Positions 35,102-44,687 are shown, counted from the stretch's first letter. The stretch is 51,549 bases of DNA from Candidatus Gastranaerophilales bacterium (GCA_944324375.1 CALUWB010000007.1:1-51549); one strand, 5' to 3'. Notes: a model not told the origin generated them from the sequence alone. Numbers and translations are program-made.

Positions 35102-37186
35102 TTATGCAGCACCTTCTCCAATTGTATCAACTGCTTCAACCTTAATATCTGTAATTAATTCAGAATAAGAAATTACAACAATTGTTGGAATATGGCGTTC
35201 TAATAATTGAAACAATGGCAATCTAATTCTTGGAGAACATAAAATTACAGGCTGTTTACCAATATTTTGATGAGCACGCATTAATGTCATAGCTGTAGAT
35301 TCAATCAAATCTTGAACTTGCATTGGATTTAATAAGAACATTGTACCTAACTCTGTTCTTTGACAACTATCATCAAGTATCTTTTCCCATTCAGGAGATA
35401 AAGTTAATGCATATAATACATTATCATCTTGAACATTAGTTAAACAAATTTGACGCCCTAATGCAGCTCTCAAACGTTCTGACAAAATATCTGGTTCTTT
35501 TGAAAATCTTGCATAATCACAAAGTCGTTCAAATACAAATATAATATCTTTGATAGAAACTTTTTCCCTAATTAAATTAACAAATATTTTTCTTAAATCA
35601 GATGTAGAAATAATTGCAGGAACTAAATCGTTAACTAATGTAGGGTCTTGAGATCTAACAAGTTCCATAAGTTTAAGAACGTCTGTTTTTGTCATAACTT
35701 CATCTACATGCTTACGAACACATTCTTGTAAGTGAGTAACAAGAACATCTGTTGCATCAACTGCAGTAACATTACTTGCAGATTGTGCATCTTCAGAATT
35801 AACCCAATAAGCCTGTGTTTGATATGTAGGATCAACTGCAATAATCGCATCATCTGGAACAGACTTTTTAACTGCATCCCACTGATCTGCAATTACCATA
35901 TATTTACCTGGATATACATAACCTGTTGCAACAGTATTTCCACGAATAGAAATCATGTATTCATTAGCTTCTAATGCCGATGAATCCATAATACGAATAT
36001 TTGGTAAAATGTAACCTAATTCATCTGTTACACGTTGACGCAATGCAGCAATCTTAGCAAGCAATTGACCTTCTTGATCAGGGTCTGCAATTACAAGCAA
36101 ACCTGCACCAACTTGCAAACTCAATACATCAACACCCAATCTCTCATACATCTTATTAGGGTTAACTAAATCTTGCATATTTTGACGAACATTTTCTAAT
36201 TGACCTAATTGAGACTGAACATCAGCATTAATAAGAACAGAGAACCCTGCAACAGCCAAACCTATTGAAAATAATAAAAACGGTATAAATGGCAAACCCG
36301 TAATTGGACAAGTAACAGCAATTAAGAATAAAAATACAGATGCAAAAAATAATGAATATGGTTTATTCATTATTTGTTCAGTCAAATCTGCACCTAATGA
36401 TGCACTTGCAGCTGAAGCTCGAGTCATAACGATACCTGCTGCTATTGACATTAATAATGATGGAACCTGCGATGCCAAACCATCACCGATTGTTAAAATT
36501 GTATATTTAGAAACAGCATCTGCAGCTGGCATCTGATTCATTAAACAACCAATTAATAAGCCACCAACAATGTTAATGATAACGATAATGATACCAGCCA
36601 TGGTATCCCCTTTTACGAACTTCATCGCACCATCCATTGAACCGAATAAACTTGACTCTCTTTGCAAGTCTTCACGACGCTTAACTGCTTCTTCTGGAGA
36701 TATCAAACCTGCATTAAAATCGGCATCAATCGTCATCTGTTTACCTGGCATTGCATCTAATGCAAATCTGGCAGATACTTCAGCAATACGTTCAGCACCT
36801 TTGGTAATTACCATGAACTGTACAACAGTAATAATCAAGAAAATTACACCACCTACAACCATATTACCACCAGTTACGAATGTTCCAAATGCGTGAATTA
36901 CTTCTCCTGCTTCACCCTTTGCTAAAATCAAACGAGTTGATGCGATAGATAACACTAAACGAAACATTGTTCCTAACAAAATTATTGATGGAAAGGCTGC
37001 TAATTCTAATGGTTTTTGAACATACAATGAAATCATTAAAAGAACTATTCCTAATGTTATGTTCAAACTAATTGAAAAATTGATAACCCAAGTTGGCATT
37101 TCTACCAACAAAATTAATATCAAAGTTAGTACGAAAAATGCAAGGAATATTTCACTTATTGGTTTATGTTCTGCTTCTGCTGACAT
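35102..37186 (-). CDS. flhA: Flagellar export apparatus protein FlhA
   Basis: 694 residues, full length. The N-terminal half holds about eight membrane segments with the family signature FRLVLSIASTRLILAKGEAG (about 87-106), and a cytoplasmic FHIPEP-equivalent loop with RFALDAMPGKQMTIDADFNA and GLISPEEA. The C-terminal cytosolic domain (about 330-690) includes DSSALEANEYMISIRGN and the conserved ILCSPRIRLPLFQLLERHIP. FlhA is the proton-driven gate and chaperone dock of the flagellar type III system. The ATG overlaps the fliH stop (TAATG). fliI and flhB are not adjacent. Confidence 0.97.
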   Translation of the reverse strand: MSAEAEHKPISEIFLAFFVLTLILILLVEMPTWVINFSISLNITLGIVLLMISLYVQKPLELAAFPSIILLGTMFRLVLSIASTRLILAKGEAGEVIHAFGTFVTGGNMVVGGVIFLIITVVQFMVITKGAERIAEVSARFALDAMPGKQMTIDADFNAGLISPEEAVKRREDLQRESSLFGSMDGAMKFVKGDTMAGIIIVIINIVGGLLIGCLMNQMPAADAVSKYTILTIGDGLASQVPSLLMSIAAGIVMTRASAASASLGADLTEQIMNKPYSLFFASVFLFLIAVTCPITGLPFIPFLLFSIGLAVAGFSVLINADVQSQLGQLENVRQNMQDLVNPNKMYERLGVDVLSLQVGAGLLVIADPDQEGQLLAKIAALRQRVTDELGYILPNIRIMDSSALEANEYMISIRGNTVATGYVYPGKYMVIADQWDAVKKSVPDDAIIAVDPTYQTQAYWVNSEDAQSASNVTAVDATDVLVTHLQECVRKHVDEVMTKTDVLKLMELVRSQDPTLVNDLVPAIISTSDLRKIFVNLIREKVSIKDIIFVFERLCDYARFSKEPDILSERLRAALGRQICLTNVQDDNVLYALTLSPEWEKILDDSCQRTELGTMFLLNPMQVQDLIESTAMTLMRAHQNIGKQPVILCSPRIRLPLFQLLERHIPTIVVISYSELITDIKVEAVDTIGEGAA

Positions 37187-37929
37187 TAAGCACTCCTCAA
37201 TGCACTTTGTACAATATCTAATTGAGCTTCTAGACTTGCATCTACTATACCATTATTTGTTTGAACAATACAACTACCTTCAGATATAGAATCATCTGCA
37301 ACTATATTAATTTTAGCTTCAACTCCAAGTAATACTAACTTTTCAGGTAAATTATCTTTTACATATTGAGCCTGAACTGTATTAACTTTAATTACTACTT
37401 TAGGTTCATTTTTAGGTATATTTTTAAATATATCCATTACTGTATCTATTATAATTTGAGGATCTGTTTGAACCTCATGTTTAATTATTTTTTTTGCAAT
37501 TTCTAAACTTATTTCTATTATATCAGGAGCAATTGCATCAAATACTCTTTTATCTGCCCCCATAAAAATTGTTAAAGCATTTTTCAATTTTTCAACATCA
37601 CTTTTTGCTTGTTCTAAACCCAAATTATAACCTTCTTGATACGCAGCTTCTTTAATCTGAGTAGCTTCTTCTTGAGCTCTTGATATCAAATTTCTATCAT
37701 CTATTCTACGATAACCACGTCTTCTATTACCTGTTCTTCGTTCTTCTCTTTGTGTAAAATCAATATTATCAATATCAAAAATCTCAGCTTCAGACCCTTC
37801 ATCTTCTTCTGGTTTTGTTTCTTCAGCATTAGATTCTTCTAAAGCTCTTCTTGCTGCTTCTTCTTCTAAACGCTGCTGTTCCTCTCTTGCTGCTATTTTT
37901 TTTTGAAAATTTTTCTTTTTTATTATCAT
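37186..37929 (-). CDS. fliH: Flagellar assembly protein FliH
   Basis: 247 residues. A charged N-terminal part (Glu/Arg-rich, 1-100) leads to the FliH helix AYQEGYNLGLEQAKSDVEKL (about 112-131). The C-terminal globular domain has ISLEIAKKIIKHEV, then TVMDIFKNIPKNEPKVVIKV and ISEGSCIVQTNNGIVDASLE, matching the FliH/V-ATPase E-subunit-like fold ('GGc.ietd.G.iDasi'). FliH tethers and inhibits the ATPase FliI, which is not encoded next to it here. Confidence 0.92.
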   Translation of the reverse strand: MIIKKKNFQKKIAAREEQQRLEEEAARRALEESNAEETKPEEDEGSEAEIFDIDNIDFTQREERRTGNRRRGYRRIDDRNLISRAQEEATQIKEAAYQEGYNLGLEQAKSDVEKLKNALTIFMGADKRVFDAIAPDIIEISLEIAKKIIKHEVQTDPQIIIDTVMDIFKNIPKNEPKVVIKVNTVQAQYVKDNLPEKLVLLGVEAKINIVADDSISEGSCIVQTNNGIVDASLEAQLDIVQSALRSA

Positions 37930-37935
37930 AATATT

Positions 37936-38964
37936 TTATTCTTCTACACTATCTTTTACATATTGGACTACTATCTGAGCAACCTTAGTTGGTATAGGAT
38001 AATAATCTCCCTCATATGCTTTTGAAATAAAACGCTTTAAAAATGGACGTTCTGACTTAAAGAGTTTTTCTATATTTTCCATTGGATATTTGTCAAATAG
38101 CTTATTTAATTGTCTTAAGATTGATTCTTGACTCGGAGTTTTACGTTTTGGTAAAAAGTCTTTGATATTTTCTAAACATTTTAACGTATAATTTATATCT
38201 AAACCAGCTTCTAGATTCTCTACTTTCATATAGTTACGAATAGTTTCAACATCTTGAGGGGAAAATTTTTCTAATATTGCTTCTACTCTATCCTCTGGCA
38301 AAATCTTTAATACTAATGCTACGGACATTAACTTTAATGATCTATCCATTGGACTTGCTGGTAATGATGGAGAAATCGGTTGTGAAACAGGCAAATCAGC
38401 ACTTGCTTGAACATTCTGGTTAGCTTGAGCTTCTTCCATTGCTGCTTTTTGTTCAGCCTCAGCTTGTGCTGCTTGAGCTGCCATATCATCTATATTTGAT
38501 TGACTCATTGCCTTTTGAGATATTTCGGATGAAATAACTCCTCTTTTTTCTAAGCTATCAATCGCTTCTTTAAAACTTTTATTTACATGATGTTCTATTA
38601 ACTGTAATATTTGATCTTGAGGGATATTTTTCTTTATTGCTTGTTTTGCAACTTCAAATATAGTAAATGCAATCTTCTGCATTATACCATCCCAATGCTC
38701 TGGCATGATTCCTGAATGAACCAAATCAATTGATTTATGAAATGCCCATTCTGCAATAATTTGAGTTACAAATATTGCTTGCTCTGCATTAAACCCTAAT
38801 GCCTCATCATTTGCAATAGCTTCACCTGCTAAAAGAGTAAAATTTGACAAAGTTTTAACGACATAATTTTTTTGCATATCGTTAAAATCTTTTGGAATTA
38901 ATTCACCAGCTTGTGATGACATTAATTGCGCAAACTCTTTATAATCAAATCCTTCTATTGCCAT
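37936..38964 (-). CDS. Divergent FliG-position protein
   Basis: 342 residues from the ATG at 38964 (AAAGG just upstream; an in-frame TTG at 38988 would add eight residues). By position between fliF and fliH this should be FliG, the switch protein that binds the FliF tail. A middle block, KLMSVALVLKILPEDRVEAI then LEKFSPQDVETI (about 210-240), resembles one FliG armadillo repeat ('aailLslLpee.a..iL..l'). The rest does not match: residues 1-130 are helical and unlike the FliG N-domain, 155-205 is an Ala/Gln/Pro-rich linker, and the C-terminus lacks the 'FEDL..LDDR' torque helix. It may be a highly diverged FliG or a substitute. Confidence 0.5.
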   Translation of the reverse strand: MAIEGFDYKEFAQLMSSQAGELIPKDFNDMQKNYVVKTLSNFTLLAGEAIANDEALGFNAEQAIFVTQIIAEWAFHKSIDLVHSGIMPEHWDGIMQKIAFTIFEVAKQAIKKNIPQDQILQLIEHHVNKSFKEAIDSLEKRGVISSEISQKAMSQSNIDDMAAQAAQAEAEQKAAMEEAQANQNVQASADLPVSQPISPSLPASPMDRSLKLMSVALVLKILPEDRVEAILEKFSPQDVETIRNYMKVENLEAGLDINYTLKCLENIKDFLPKRKTPSQESILRQLNKLFDKYPMENIEKLFKSERPFLKRFISKAYEGDYYPIPTKVAQIVVQYVKDSVEE

Positions 38965-39020
38965 TTTACCTTTTCCCTTATCTATCAAGATGAGAGGAAT
39001 AAATTCCTCTCATAATAAAC

Positions 39021-40679
39021 TTAACCTTGTTCAATCCAACTCTTGATTTTTTCACCAGCGATATCTTCATCAGCAATTTCAAAATCATTCTTGATTTCTG
39101 CTAATGCATTTTTCAAAGGAGTATAATCTATAGGCATCCTTGCTTGCTGAATTTGAAGCATTGTTTGTTCTCTTTGATCAATCAACCCTTGTTGTAATTG
39201 TTGTTGCTGTTGAACAAGTGCATCTGCTTTTTGACTTACATCTCTTAATTGTTGTTCTTGAGCAACTGTTTTTTCTCTTAATACTTCCATTTCGCTTTCT
39301 TGTTTTTCTCTCATTTTCTTTAGTCTATGAGTCACTGCTCTATGACCTAAGAATAAACTAGCTGCAACCATTGCTATTGCTAACCACCATGGATTACCAG
39401 TTTCATCTGGTTTTGGAAGTTTTTCTGGATTATCAGATGCCAAATATGGATCATTTGAATCATTAAATGCTATAGATACATTTTCAGGATTTGCCTTTGG
39501 ACTTGCAGCATGTGCAATTAACTCTTTTAAGTCATCAATTGTTATATCTGGTGGTAATGCAGCTTTATCCATTGTTACTGCAATTGAAATATCTTCTATT
39601 ACTCCAGGATTCATATATTCATTTGTTTGAATTTTTGATACACCATATTGTGTTTCTTTTGCTGTTCTGGAATAATTTCTATTTTGGCTTGAATCACCAC
39701 CACCACCTGGTAAACCATTTGGTAAATATACACTTACTGCATTTGTATTTTTGTTTCTGTCACTTGTTTGATCTCCCAAACCTTCTGAGAATGTTTGTTC
39801 TGTTATTGATGCCTTCTGATTAGGATCATACCAAGTTGTAAACTTCTCTGTTGGGGATTGTTTTAAGAATGTACTTACTGTTGCTGTATAGTTTCCTTTA
39901 CCTACCAATCTATCTAATTGAGTATTTACTTTTTGCAACATATATTTATCTTTTTCATGAAGTTTTTCTTCATCTTGAGATGTTGCATCCAAAATATTGT
40001 TATATACATTACCATTAGTGTCTGTTATTGATAAATTCTCTGGGGTAAGACCTGATACAGAACCAACTAATAAATTTGTGATTGCTTTTACTTTAAAATT
40101 ATCAAGTTTTTCTCCTGATGGCATATCAAGTTGAACTGTTGCTGTAATAGGTTTTTGATTTTGTGCAAACATTGTTTGTTCTGGAATTGACACAAAAACT
40201 GATGCATTCTGTATTGGAGGGATTTTTCTTATTAATCTCGCTAATTCTCCATCAATTGCTCGAATTAAACGAATTCGTTTATCTTCTTTAGTAGAAGTAA
40301 AATCTCCCTTATCAAACATCTCTAACCCAACATTTTGATCCATTAAACCACTTTTTACAATTGCTAATAATGCTCTATCACGTTGAGTCTGTGTATAGTC
40401 CTTTAAAAATATTGTTGATTTTGTACCATCTAATTTTCTATTTGCTGTAATACCTTCTCTTGCTAATAATGCTTGTATCTCTATTGCTTTACCTAGATTG
40501 TCAGTTGTTAATAAATCAAGAGGATCTTTTATTACCTTTTCTTGAACAACTTTACCACCTGCTCCTCTATTGGAACCAGATACAATCGCAACAGTTACTA
40601 TCAAAGCAACAAGAACTACTGCAACTACTGCTGCTCCTATTAAGAAATTTTTATTTTGTAATAACTGTTTAAAATCCAT
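39021..40679 (-). CDS. fliF: Flagellar MS-ring protein FliF
   Basis: 552 residues. The N-terminal membrane segment is FLIGAAVVAVVLVALIVTVA (about 12-31). The periplasmic ring-building motifs include LLTTDNLGKAIEIQALLARE, then RLIRAIDGELARLIRKIPPI and NASVFVSIPEQTMFA, NLSITDTNG and QLDRLVGKGNYTATVS. The second membrane segment is NPWWLAIAMVAASLFLG (about 427-443). A Gln-rich cytosolic coil follows, ending DIAGEKIKSWIEQG, which corresponds to the short FliG-binding tail. FliF forms the ring on which rod and export gate assemble. That the FliG-binding tail persists suggests a FliG partner exists. Confidence 0.96.
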   Translation of the reverse strand: MDFKQLLQNKNFLIGAAVVAVVLVALIVTVAIVSGSNRGAGGKVVQEKVIKDPLDLLTTDNLGKAIEIQALLAREGITANRKLDGTKSTIFLKDYTQTQRDRALLAIVKSGLMDQNVGLEMFDKGDFTSTKEDKRIRLIRAIDGELARLIRKIPPIQNASVFVSIPEQTMFAQNQKPITATVQLDMPSGEKLDNFKVKAITNLLVGSVSGLTPENLSITDTNGNVYNNILDATSQDEEKLHEKDKYMLQKVNTQLDRLVGKGNYTATVSTFLKQSPTEKFTTWYDPNQKASITEQTFSEGLGDQTSDRNKNTNAVSVYLPNGLPGGGGDSSQNRNYSRTAKETQYGVSKIQTNEYMNPGVIEDISIAVTMDKAALPPDITIDDLKELIAHAASPKANPENVSIAFNDSNDPYLASDNPEKLPKPDETGNPWWLAIAMVAASLFLGHRAVTHRLKKMREKQESEMEVLREKTVAQEQQLRDVSQKADALVQQQQQLQQGLIDQREQTMLQIQQARMPIDYTPLKNALAEIKNDFEIADEDIAGEKIKSWIEQG

Positions 40680-40742
40680 ATCGATAGCACCCTAACGCAA
40701 ATTTTATTAGTTTTATACACACTACTATGTCACTATACTATA

Positions 40743-41093
40743 CTATACTTGAAGTTGCATAATTTTATCATATGTTTGGATGATTTTACCAGTAAATTGT
40801 GTTGCAACATTCACATTAATTTCTGCTTTTGCCATTGCAGTCATAACATCGTGGATATCAACATCATCATTACCCATCATAACATCTTTTAACATTCCAT
40901 CTGGAGCATTCAAGTCATCATTAAATTTTTCTACTAAACCTGACATTACAGATTGAAAATCTGCTGTCTCTGGAGTTTCAACACGACTCATTCTTGCTCC
41001 TGGTAAGCCTCCAAACCAAGGATCCATTTTTGTATGTTGGATTCGAGCTTGTAAATCATACCTCGGATAAAATCCATGTCCATTTGATAACAT
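40743..41093 (-). CDS. fliE: Flagellar hook-basal body complex protein FliE
   Basis: 116 residues. The C-terminal half, VDIHDVMTAMAKAEINVNVA then TQFTGKIIQTYDKIMQLQV, is the FliE signature ('dvh.vmiA.qkA.laf.l.vqvRnKl..aYqeIm.m.v'). FliE joins the MS ring to the proximal rod (FlgB). GTGAGG lies before the start. It heads the operon fliE-fliF-fliG-like-fliH-flhA-yidD. Confidence 0.93.
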   Translation of the reverse strand: MLSNGHGFYPRYDLQARIQHTKMDPWFGGLPGARMSRVETPETADFQSVMSGLVEKFNDDLNAPDGMLKDVMMGNDDVDIHDVMTAMAKAEINVNVATQFTGKIIQTYDKIMQLQV

Positions 41094-41395
41094 ACTTATA
41101 CCTCACTCTTTTAGTTAAACTCGTTTACACTTTTGTTTATAGTAATCGGATAAAATTCTGATAAAATTAATTAAATACATAACAAATCCTTCATTTGTGT
41201 TAGTTAAAACTCTAGTTTGACCATATTTGTTTTAAGGATTTGATTTAAAAAGTCAACAAAAAAGTAAGGCTATGACATGATTTCAGCCTATTTTGTAATA
41301 TTTCTTAATAATTCGTAAGTCTTAAATTTCAAGTATTTTTAGATAAATACAACAATTTAATTATTAATTTTTTATTTGCCCTTACTATTTACACC
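41094..41395. other. 302-base intergenic region between the SNF2 helicase stop and fliE
   Basis: No strong promoter is evident for fliE. A minus-strand TCCGATTA at about 41153-41146 resembles a sigma-28 -10 element (GCCGATAA), but no matching -35 (TAAAGTTT) is found. A hairpin ACAAAT/ATTTGT lies at about 41181-41198. A 21-codon minus-strand frame at 41115-41180 is listed separately. No terminator with a clear T-tract follows the helicase gene. Confidence 0.4.
41115..41180 (-). CDS. Possible 21-residue leader ORF before fliE
   Basis: ATG at 41180 with AAGGA seven bases upstream encodes MYLINFIRILSDYYKQKCKR followed by V and a stop at 41115, 22 bases before the fliE start. The spacing and ribosome-binding site are good, but the AT-rich setting makes a chance frame plausible. 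If real it could be a leader peptide or a small membrane-active peptide. Confidence 0.25.
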   Translation of the reverse strand: MYLINFIRILSDYYKQKCKRV

Positions 41396-44300
41396 CTAGT
41401 CAACAGAGAAAATATCTCTAATATCATCCATCGTTAGGGATTTCGTAATATTTCTATCTACAGAAATTACGCTATCAACAAGGTCACGTTTTCTTGTTTT
41501 AAGCTTTTGAATTTTTTCTTCAACTGTATTCTTAGTAATAATTCTATATACAAATACTTTCTTAGTTTGACCAATACGATAAGCTCTGTCTGTTGCCTGA
41601 TCTTCAACAGCAGGGTTCCACCAAGGGTCATAGTGGATAACATAATCTGCACCTGTTAAATTCAAACCTGTTCCACCAGCTTTTAAACTGATTAAGAATA
41701 CTTTTACATTTGGATTATTATTGAAGTTTTCAACTGCTTTTTGTCTGTCTTTTGTCTTTCCTGTTAAGTATTCATATTCAATACCAACTCTATCCATCCA
41801 ACCTTTTATAATATCTAACATATCAACAAATTGGCTGAATAATAGAACTCTATGACCTTCATCAACAATCTGTTCAAGCATTCCTTTAAGATATTCAAAT
41901 TTACCTGACTGCATAACACCTTTAACATGTTCTTTGTCATAAAGTTTAGGGTGACAACAGATTTGACGTAATCTCAATAATGCAGAGAAAATAGACATTC
42001 TGCTCTTTTCTAAACCATTCATTTCGATACTCTTGAATAGTTCTTCCTTCGTGCTGTCTAAAACTTCTAAATAGAAATCTCTTTGTTCTGGAGTCAATTC
42101 ACAGTATGCCATATTTTCAACTTTATCAGGTAAATCTTTTGCAACATCTCGTTTCATACGACGTAAGATGAATGGATATATTTGAAGTTTAAGACGTTTT
42201 TCAACTGTTTTATCTTGTCTTTCCATAATTGGAGTAACATAACGTGAGTTAAATTCTGCCATTGAGAACAAGAAACCATTCATTAAGAAATCAAATACTG
42301 ACCATAATTCTTCAAGTTTATTTTCAATTGGCGTACCTGATAATGCTAATCTATGTTTTGAATTCAATGTCTTAACGGCTTGAGCTGTCTGTGAAATAGC
42401 ATTTTTAATATTTTGAGATTCATCAAGAATAATATATCTGAAATTATATTTTCTGAATTTCTCAATATCACGCCTTATCAAAGCATAACTTGTGATAACA
42501 ATATCATAATTTGGAATTTCATCAAATAATTTTGCCCTATCTACACCTGATAATTTTAAACAACTTAAGCCTGGTGTAAATTTCTGGATTTCTGCTTCCC
42601 AGTTAAATACAACTGTAGTTGGTGCAATAACTAATGTTGGTTCTGGTCCATCTACTTCTTTTGCTTTTTGAAGTAAAGCTAGGGCTTGAAGCGTTTTACC
42701 TAACCCCATATCATCAGCAAGGATTCCATTCAAACCATACTTATACATAAACCATAACCAGCTGAAACCTTTAATCTGATAATCACGGAATGTTGCATTT
42801 ATTTCTTTTGGTAACTCAACATGCTCTGTTGTTGAGAAAGATGAAATTTGATCCCAAAATACTTTAAATTCATCGCTTAAAACTAATTCAAAATCTAAAT
42901 TCTTAAGTTCCTGAATCAAACCTGCACGATATGTTTTTACTCGATATTTATTTTCATTGTTTCTATATGCATCAAAAGAATTAAAAGATTTCATCATCTG
43001 ATAAATATTTTGAGCAGGATATTCTACAAATCCTAAGCTTCTTACTCTTGCATATTTTTCTCCACTTTGAATTGTGTCATAAATATCATCAAAATTAATA
43101 ATCTCATCACCAACTTGCCCATATAATTGAACTTCAAATTCATCAGGTGCATCTTCACAAAAATCTATCTTTGCACACATTCTAAATGGACTTTCCATGA
43201 GTTTAAAGAAACTCATATCATCTTTTTCTTCAAACTTCCACCCATCACCAGCTTGTTGAATATAATAATTATAAAAATCTATCGCAACTTCTTTTTCTAA
43301 AGCTAAGTTATTTGTTTGCATTGGAACAAATTTACACCCTAATAACATTTGATAAGCAAGCTGCTCATGTTGATAATTTCTTTTTATCCAATAAACATAA
43401 TCTTCTCCATCTTTTTTGGTTGTTATTGTTACATATGGAGACTTATCCTTAATTTTTGAATATGGAACTCTTACACCATCATAATCAAATTCTAAAGATG
43501 CCTTTAAAGACTGATCATAATCTATGCCTAAATTAACAACATTTAGTGGAGGTCTTTCCTCAAGCATCAATTTACTAATTTGTTCAGATACTGTTACATC
43601 TATTACAGACTGAATTTGTGGCAATTCTTCATAAATAAATTTACCACCTTCTGAATCTTTTAAATCAGTAAATGTTGCCTTGATAATATTTTGAGGCAAT
43701 TCATTCATTGCAACATTTATTGGGAAGATTATATTTTTATATCTACCCCATTTTAATTGACGAGAGAAATATTTTACTTCTTCAAATGGATAAACATTGG
43801 CATCATTTGGTCTATTCCAATATAATGCAAGCATTATACTACCATTTGGAGAAGACGAAACATCCATTGATAATTTCCATTCTTCGTCAACAAATTTTAT
43901 TCTTTGTTTCGTTTTTTCATCCAATACCTCATCAACTTGAGCTAACAATGGAAACATTGGTTGGAATTTCGTAATAGGTATATCATACCAACCAGCCTTT
44001 TTATCTTGACGAGCTATTTTAAAAATTGTTTGGAATATTGCAACTTCTGCTTTTTGTGAATCATTCAATGAAAAATTAGGTTGTTCTCTTTGAATTTCTA
44101 TTAAAGCTCTTAAAACATTTTCTATTGAACGAATAATTTTTCCTGTTTTTCTATCTCTTATAAGAACTGAAAAGAAATTTTGTTTTCTTTTAGGATTAAA
44201 ATGAAAAATATAACTTCCTTGTGGTATATCCATTAAATCAGTATTTTCATCAGGAAAATCATGTTCTATGCCATATTTTGTTTCTAACCAATCTTCATAA

Positions 44301-44581
44301 GCATGCTCATTGATAGCCTTCAAAGCAACAGCTACAGAATGTTTACACCATTCTTCCTTCAATGGGCAATTACAACGCGCTTCAACTATATTCTTTTTAA
44401 AAATTAAATCTGTAGTATAAGCATCTTGATAATTACCTTTTACTTTTGCCTTATAAAAGTTTTTTTCAGGTTCTGAGCTCATTATCATATCTTTTTGATA
44501 ATACTCATAACCTCTGCGCCAACTACCAGCAGAAGCTACTTCTTTTATATACTTATAGTTAAATTCAAAAACTTTACTCAT
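41396..44581 (-). CDS. SNF2/Rad54-family helicase with SWIM zinc finger
   Basis: 1061 residues. The N-terminal SWIM zinc finger is C70-x-C72-x6-C79-x-H81 (RCNCPLKEEWCKHSV). A long bacterial SNF2-associated region follows. The helicase core begins near residue 600: YQIKGFSWLWFMYKYGLNGI, Walker A DDMGLGKTLQALALL, motif II DESQNIKN, motif III LALSGTPIENKLEELWSVFD, and the C-terminal RecA-like lobe with LISLKAGGTGLNLTGADYVI and DQATDRAYRIGQTKKVFVYR. Such proteins are ATP-dependent DNA or RNA-polymerase translocases (RapA/SNF2-like), broadly distributed in bacteria. The gene stands alone with promoter sequences upstream. Confidence 0.95.
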   Translation of the reverse strand: MSKVFEFNYKYIKEVASAGSWRRGYEYYQKDMIMSSEPEKNFYKAKVKGNYQDAYTTDLIFKKNIVEARCNCPLKEEWCKHSVAVALKAINEHAYEDWLETKYGIEHDFPDENTDLMDIPQGSYIFHFNPKRKQNFFSVLIRDRKTGKIIRSIENVLRALIEIQREQPNFSLNDSQKAEVAIFQTIFKIARQDKKAGWYDIPITKFQPMFPLLAQVDEVLDEKTKQRIKFVDEEWKLSMDVSSSPNGSIMLALYWNRPNDANVYPFEEVKYFSRQLKWGRYKNIIFPINVAMNELPQNIIKATFTDLKDSEGGKFIYEELPQIQSVIDVTVSEQISKLMLEERPPLNVVNLGIDYDQSLKASLEFDYDGVRVPYSKIKDKSPYVTITTKKDGEDYVYWIKRNYQHEQLAYQMLLGCKFVPMQTNNLALEKEVAIDFYNYYIQQAGDGWKFEEKDDMSFFKLMESPFRMCAKIDFCEDAPDEFEVQLYGQVGDEIINFDDIYDTIQSGEKYARVRSLGFVEYPAQNIYQMMKSFNSFDAYRNNENKYRVKTYRAGLIQELKNLDFELVLSDEFKVFWDQISSFSTTEHVELPKEINATFRDYQIKGFSWLWFMYKYGLNGILADDMGLGKTLQALALLQKAKEVDGPEPTLVIAPTTVVFNWEAEIQKFTPGLSCLKLSGVDRAKLFDEIPNYDIVITSYALIRRDIEKFRKYNFRYIILDESQNIKNAISQTAQAVKTLNSKHRLALSGTPIENKLEELWSVFDFLMNGFLFSMAEFNSRYVTPIMERQDKTVEKRLKLQIYPFILRRMKRDVAKDLPDKVENMAYCELTPEQRDFYLEVLDSTKEELFKSIEMNGLEKSRMSIFSALLRLRQICCHPKLYDKEHVKGVMQSGKFEYLKGMLEQIVDEGHRVLLFSQFVDMLDIIKGWMDRVGIEYEYLTGKTKDRQKAVENFNNNPNVKVFLISLKAGGTGLNLTGADYVIHYDPWWNPAVEDQATDRAYRIGQTKKVFVYRIITKNTVEEKIQKLKTRKRDLVDSVISVDRNITKSLTMDDIRDIFSVD

Positions 44582-44657
44582 TTAATAGAGTTTCACATCC
44601 TTCTCGGGTTTTGATAAATTAAAAAATTACACAAAAAATTGATAAAAGATAACGTTA

Positions 44658-44687
44658 TATAAAGCTTCCTAACTGCTATCTTATCAA
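44658..44687 (-). promoter_or_regulatory. Candidate promoter of the SNF2 helicase gene
   Basis: On the minus strand TTGATA (44687-44682), an 18-base spacer and TTTATA (44663-44658). The region also forms an imperfect inverted repeat, TTGATAAAAGATA (44639-44651) against TATCTTATCAA (44677-44687), which overlaps the -35 box and could be an operator or leader hairpin. Confidence 0.35.

Noticed and set aside
39140-39823. Two plus-strand frames rich in Leu inside fliF
   Set aside because: They are antisense to the Gln- and Asn-rich codons of fliF; the composition is that expected of a shadow frame.
41140-41160. Sigma-28 promoter for fliE
   Set aside because: Only a partial -10-like TCCGATTA is present and there is no -35 match at the required spacing.
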